36,345 bases of DNA. Origin: Aureispira sp. GTDB lineage: Bacteria; Bacteroidota; Bacteroidia; Chitinophagales; Saprospiraceae. The notes beneath the pieces are model-generated. The model searched no databases. It was given only the letters and a program-made list of their open reading frames with translations, and was not told the DNA's origin. Each line of letters begins with the position of its first letter. The stretch's first letter is position 1. The stretch is from positions 1 to 36,345 of the forward strand of contig JAAEPD010000466.1 in NCBI GenBank assembly GCA_024222455.1, in the 5' to 3' direction. Below, in pieces: positions 32,645 to 36,345 of this stretch. A program made the translations under genes and the position numbers.

Positions 32645-32652
32645 CAAAAATA
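32645..32652 (-). promoter_or_regulatory. -7 element for glmM (TATTTTTG on the minus strand)
   Basis: A perfect TAnnTTTG match about 87 bases before the glmM start. No clear -33 TTG at the expected distance. Confidence 0.4.
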
Positions 32653-32780
32653 GTTTTTTTTTTAATTTTTAACTCTTATCGAGCGCTTTTTATATTTTTA
32701 TGTGCCCAATGCTTAACGCTTTAAAAAAATATACGTTTAATAAGAAGCACTGGATTTTTGATTTTAGAAAAACAATAAGG

Positions 32781-33554
32781 ATGAATAGATTGCTTTTGGG
32801 CTTATTAATAGCTCTTACTTTTGGAATGTTTTGGACTAGCTGTGATCGAGAGATTGAGGAATATCCAGATGTAGAATATGCTTATTTTCCATTAGAAACA
32901 GGGAAGTATATAACTTATCAGGTAGATTCTGTTAACTATGATGAGTTTAACTGTACAGTGGATACTACAAGCATTCAGCTCAAAGAGGAGATAACTACTA
33001 CTGATGTAGATGGAGAAGGTAATACCTATTATAGAACTGAACGTTACTATCGCAATAGTAGCAATGATGAGTGGCAATTCTCAAATGTATGGGTGAGTCA
33101 AGTTGTCGATTATCAGGCGCATAGAGTAGAGGATAATCAACGCTATATTAAATTAGTTTTTCCTGTGGTAGATCAGAAACAGTGGGATGGAATAATCTAT
33201 ATTCGTAGAGATACACTAGTTGCTGTCAAGGGAGGTGCAATCGACTTTTATAAGGATTGGGACGAGTTTAAATATACTAGTGTAGATGAGCAGGAAATAA
33301 TCAATGGGAAAGTGTATGAAGAGGTGTTGACAGTGGAGCAAGTTGATAAAATTAATAATATTGAACGTCGTTATTCTATCGAAAAATACGCAAAAGGAAT
33401 TGGATTAATCTCTAAAGAAATGTGGATTTTAGATACTCAGTGCCGCAATAATTGTAAAGGTACAGGTAATCTAGCTACCTGCATCAATACTCCTTGGGAG
33501 TATAAGGCAGAGCGTGGCTTTATATTGAAGCAGACTATTTTGAGCCATAATTAG
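32781..33554 (+). CDS. Putative outer-membrane lipoprotein
   Basis: 257 residues from ATG 32781-32783; the upstream in-frame ATG at 32700 adds 27 residues before a lipoprotein signal (MNRLLLGLLIALTFGMFWTSC), so the shorter start is preferred. Cys at about 21 (WTSC) is the likely lipidation site. The rest is beta-rich and acidic (YFPLETGKYITYQVDS), resembling Bacteroidota proteins of unknown role. Followed by a short membrane protein 17 bases later. Confidence 0.72.
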   Translation: MNRLLLGLLIALTFGMFWTSCDREIEEYPDVEYAYFPLETGKYITYQVDSVNYDEFNCTVDTTSIQLKEEITTTDVDGEGNTYYRTERYYRNSSNDEWQFSNVWVSQVVDYQAHRVEDNQRYIKLVFPVVDQKQWDGIIYIRRDTLVAVKGGAIDFYKDWDEFKYTSVDEQEIINGKVYEEVLTVEQVDKINNIERRYSIEKYAKGIGLISKEMWILDTQCRNNCKGTGNLATCINTPWEYKAERGFILKQTILSHN

Positions 33555-33571
33555 AATAGAGTTATAATTTT

Positions 33572-34105
33572 ATGGAAGGAGATGATGTCTATAGGAGAGA
33601 TTCTAAGTCAATATTGCCTTCATTGTTATGGGGAATAATAACTTTATCGTTTTTCTATACACTTATCTTTTTAGCTAGTTTATGGATTTTAGATCTTAAT
33701 CTTATTTACCTTTTAATAAAGGTACCCTTCATTTTACTAGTTTTTTTGTTTATAAATATAGCATTTTTAGTTGGACCACTTTTTTTGGAACGAGCAGAAA
33801 ATATAGATGAGATTAAAATTAAGAATGGATATTTGTATATGAAATCAAAAACTACATTTAAGATATATAGCTATGATGAGCTAAAAATAGTAGAAGGTAG
33901 ATTTGATATTCAGATTAATGATTATTCTATTAATAAGATGAATTGGAAATCTTCATGGCAAACAATTTTGAGGAGTTTAGAGGATGGTGGTTTGCCTGTT
34001 TATAATGCTAATTTTATTAGGGAGTTGATTGGAGCTTTTTTTGGAGCAGAGTTTAACTACAAAGTTAGAGTCCCAAAGGAAAATAGAGATTTACTAGACA
34101 ATTGA
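33572..34105 (+). CDS. Small membrane protein with a soluble C-terminal domain
   Basis: 177 residues with two membrane helices (about 15-38 and 45-70) and a soluble C-terminal region of about 100 residues with a PH- or bPH-like strand pattern (IDEIKIKNGYLYMKSK). No catalytic motif. Lies 17 bases after the lipoprotein and may be co-transcribed. Confidence 0.65.
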   Translation: MEGDDVYRRDSKSILPSLLWGIITLSFFYTLIFLASLWILDLNLIYLLIKVPFILLVFLFINIAFLVGPLFLERAENIDEIKIKNGYLYMKSKTTFKIYSYDELKIVEGRFDIQINDYSINKMNWKSSWQTILRSLEDGGLPVYNANFIRELIGAFFGAEFNYKVRVPKENRDLLDN

Positions 34106-34172
34106 TCAAAATCACCTTCCTATACTAAGCTAAGTCCTTTTTTAGAAAAAGCAGATTGTTTATTTTCCAACT

Positions 34173-36212
34173 ATGGAAAAATTTATACTCACAATCGCTC
34201 TACTGATGGCTGCAATGAGCATCAGTGCAACTACATTCACCGTTACTTCTACAGCAGATAGTGGCCCCAATACCCTCCGACAAGCTATCCTGAATGCAAA
34301 TGCTACACCAGGTTTTGATATTATAGCCTTTAATATTGCAGGCAATCATGTGCATCGTATACAACCTGCTTCACAGTTGCCTAATTTGCTAGACCCATCA
34401 GGGGTTATGATTGATGGCTATACGCAACCAGGAGCTAGTGAAGGGGCTAATCCACCATCTACAACTGTCTTAAAAATAGAATTGAATGGATCACAAGCCT
34501 TATATACACACGGTTTGTGGCTGCAATCTTCAAATAATGTAATTAGAGGGCTGATTATAAATGAATTTGATGGCAATGGAATTTTGCTAGAAGCCATCCC
34601 TTTTGGGACTAATTTTAACCATATTTATGGGAATTTTATAGGGACTGATTCTTTAGGAACTACAGCAGTAGGTAATGGCCAAGATTTCTTAGTCCTTTGG
34701 GCGGGAGTGATGATTACACCACCTTCACCACCATTTGGCAATGTTATTTCACATTCTAACATAATAGAACGCAATTTGATTTCGGGCAATTATGCAGAAG
34801 GAGTGAGCATCGTTTCTAGCCCTCCTGGAGACGTTTATAACAACACAGTCAGAGCTAATTATATAGGTACAGATATTACAGGCAGTCTAGCTTTGGGCAA
34901 CATTAATACAGGTATTTATTTGGGCGAAGCCACACACGATAATCTGATTGATAGTAATGTTATTTCGGGCAATGGAACACAAGGTGTTAGTATGACAGGA
35001 ATGCTTTGGCAAGGCTCTACACATCGAGTTGTTCATCACAATATAGTTACCTTTAATCGAATTGGGGTAGCTGCTAATGGAACGTCTCCTTTACCTAATA
35101 TGTTGGATGGAGTTTCTCTAGGCGATTATGATACAATTACCTATGGACATGCTCAAGACAATTGGATACATGCCAATATAATAGCCAACAATGGAGCAAA
35201 TGGAGTAGAAGTTACCCGTTTAACAATTGGTCCAATCTCACAGTCTTACACTTATGGCAATAAAATAACCTCCAATAGTATTTATAAAAATGCAGGTTTA
35301 GGAATAGATATAGAAGATGATGGAGTCAATCCTAATGACCCTGCTGATCAAGATGCTGGAGCCAACGATCGATTTAATTTTCCAACCATTCTAACAGCGA
35401 CCTCTATTGCTGGGCAAACAACAGTTGCAGGGACTGTAGAAGTAGGACCGCCAGGAGCTCCACACTCTTTTTTATTTGTAGAGCTATTTAAAGTAGATCA
35501 AGATCCAACAAATCATGGAGAGGGCAAGACATATTTAGGAAGAGTACATTTAAATCCTTTTAAGAATACATGGACTGTTACTGTAACTGGTTTACAGGTT
35601 GGGGATTGGATAACAACAACGTTAACAGATTCTAGTACTTCTAATACCTCTGAGTTTAGTCAAAACTTTTGGTTGAAACCTAGTGCAGTTACAGCAACAC
35701 TTAATCAACAAAATGTGTCTTGTTTTGGATATGTAGATGGAAGTGCCACTGTAACCCCTTCAGGAGGTACAGGGATTTATTTTTATCAGTGGTCTACAGG
35801 CGAAACAACTGCTACTGCCATCAATATGGCTGCAGGTCCTTATCATGTTATTGTTACAGATAATGCAGGAAATGGTACAGTGGTTTTTGTCAACATAACA
35901 GAACCTCCAATTTTGCAAGTGCAAACATTCCCTACTGATCCAAGCTGTCCAGTATGTATAGATGGGGCTATAATGGCTCAACCTCAAGGAACAACACTAA
36001 ATTGTCAGTATCAGTGGAATACAGGTGCTACAACTCAGAGTATAACAGGATTGGCTGTAGGTGTTTATTGTGTGACAACAACTGATATTAATGGATGTTG
36101 GACAGTTAATTGCGACACGCTGAAATCTGTGGTTGTTGGAATCGAAAATATTGTGAATAAAGGATACAAGCTTTACCCCAATCCTGCGAATCATTATATT
36201 AAACTAACGTGA
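34173..36212 (+). CDS. T9SS-type parallel beta-helix protein with SprB-like repeats, sorting tail truncated
   Basis: 679 residues as read. Signal peptide 1-20 (ending SISA), then a CSLREA-like start (FTVTSTADSGPNTLRQAILNAN), then a right-handed parallel beta-helix (about 90-390, with repeated Asn-rich turns such as NVISGNG, NLISGNY and NSIYKNAG). A beta-sandwich (about 405-500) and two SprB-like repeats follow (about 505-650; VSCFGYVDGSATV, QWSTGETTA, QYQWNTGATTQSI). The tail entry YKLYPNPANHYIKLT starts a type A sorting domain, but the frame stops after about 15 residues where roughly 70 more are expected, and no other frame continues it. The gene is probably broken. Confidence 0.85.
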   Translation: MEKFILTIALLMAAMSISATTFTVTSTADSGPNTLRQAILNANATPGFDIIAFNIAGNHVHRIQPASQLPNLLDPSGVMIDGYTQPGASEGANPPSTTVLKIELNGSQALYTHGLWLQSSNNVIRGLIINEFDGNGILLEAIPFGTNFNHIYGNFIGTDSLGTTAVGNGQDFLVLWAGVMITPPSPPFGNVISHSNIIERNLISGNYAEGVSIVSSPPGDVYNNTVRANYIGTDITGSLALGNINTGIYLGEATHDNLIDSNVISGNGTQGVSMTGMLWQGSTHRVVHHNIVTFNRIGVAANGTSPLPNMLDGVSLGDYDTITYGHAQDNWIHANIIANNGANGVEVTRLTIGPISQSYTYGNKITSNSIYKNAGLGIDIEDDGVNPNDPADQDAGANDRFNFPTILTATSIAGQTTVAGTVEVGPPGAPHSFLFVELFKVDQDPTNHGEGKTYLGRVHLNPFKNTWTVTVTGLQVGDWITTTLTDSSTSNTSEFSQNFWLKPSAVTATLNQQNVSCFGYVDGSATVTPSGGTGIYFYQWSTGETTATAINMAAGPYHVIVTDNAGNGTVVFVNITEPPILQVQTFPTDPSCPVCIDGAIMAQPQGTTLNCQYQWNTGATTQSITGLAVGVYCVTTTDINGCWTVNCDTLKSVVVGIENIVNKGYKLYPNPANHYIKLT

Positions 36213-36345
36213 ACTAAGGATTAGAACAAGGAATAAAAGATTGATTTGTAAAGTTTTGTAAATTTGATTTGTAGAAAAAATCTAAAAACAGTCAAACCAA
36301 TCTTTATGAATGTTCAATTTACAGAAAATAAGCTAATAAAATTAT
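36205..36345 (+). mobile_element. Likely left end of an insertion sequence with the start of its transposase
   Basis: The sorting tail of the preceding gene ends abruptly here. After about 95 AT-rich bases a new frame begins at ATG 36306 (MNVQFTENKLIKL), which resembles the N-terminus of IS982-like DDE transposases (ENKL-E-I-F). Only 13 codons are visible, and terminal inverted repeat and target duplication cannot be checked, so this is a tentative call. Confidence 0.35.

Noticed and set aside
1-36345. A prophage, toxin-antitoxin pair, restriction or other defence locus
   Set aside because: No phage structural gene, nuclease, methyltransferase, integrase or antitoxin was seen; only the edge insertion sequence is suspected.

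Overview
This AT-rich window reads as chromosome from a member of the Bacteroidota. The evidence is a TonB-dependent receptor with an N-terminal carboxypeptidase-regulatory-like domain, type IX secretion (T9SS) cargo with Por-type tails or SprB-like repeats, a GldN-like lipoprotein, an HU/SPOR membrane protein, the Bacteroidota form of GlmM (SISGTRGTIGG near the N-terminus), a ComEC without a metallo-beta-lactamase tail, and -7 promoter elements of the TAnnTTTG type. A Saprospiria-like marine gliding bacterium (Aureispira/Saprospira relatives) is my best guess, but that is inference from gene style and not a computed placement.

Layout. 1-250: the end of an upstream gene and a weak terminator. 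251-9725, plus strand: TonB receptor, the carboxyltransferase subunit of an acyl-CoA carboxylase, then a tight run (voltage-gated cation channel, small conserved protein, SRPBCC protein, nucleoside phosphorylase), then a small secreted Cys-rich protein and ComEC. 9722-10815, minus strand: two uncharacterised genes. 11176-13412, plus strand: a PLP enzyme with a twin-arginine leader, then a tandem duplication of a complete small-gene cassette (promoter region, about 92-codon membrane protein, terminator). 13444-16365 minus: a large T9SS cargo protein. 16490-17896 plus: a helical-repeat protein. 17904-19760 minus: a secreted von Willebrand A protein. 20147-21676 plus: a secreted beta-rich protein and an HU/SPOR protein. 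21665-26462, minus strand: HExxH protein, K+ channel, MORN protein, GldN-like lipoprotein and a secreted protein. 26566-27098: three related tRNA-like genes around a tiny membrane-protein gene, followed by a structured 400-base intergenic region. 27507-29150 minus: an M19-like dipeptidase. 29355-31110 plus: phosphoesterase and two small genes. 31176-32558 minus: glmM. 32781-36212 plus: lipoprotein, small membrane protein, and a T9SS-type parallel beta-helix/SprB protein whose sorting tail is cut off, apparently by a mobile element at the window edge.

The recurring theme is the cell envelope: T9SS cargo, a GldN relative, an HU-to-SPOR bridge, two cation channels, MORN and vWA proteins. The rest is scattered housekeeping (glmM, nucleoside phosphorylase, acyl-CoA carboxylase, competence uptake). 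I see no CRISPR array, prophage module, toxin-antitoxin pair or recognisable defence island. The most unusual material is the tRNA-like cluster, the double-GldN lipoprotein, the EGW-filter channel and the cassette duplication.
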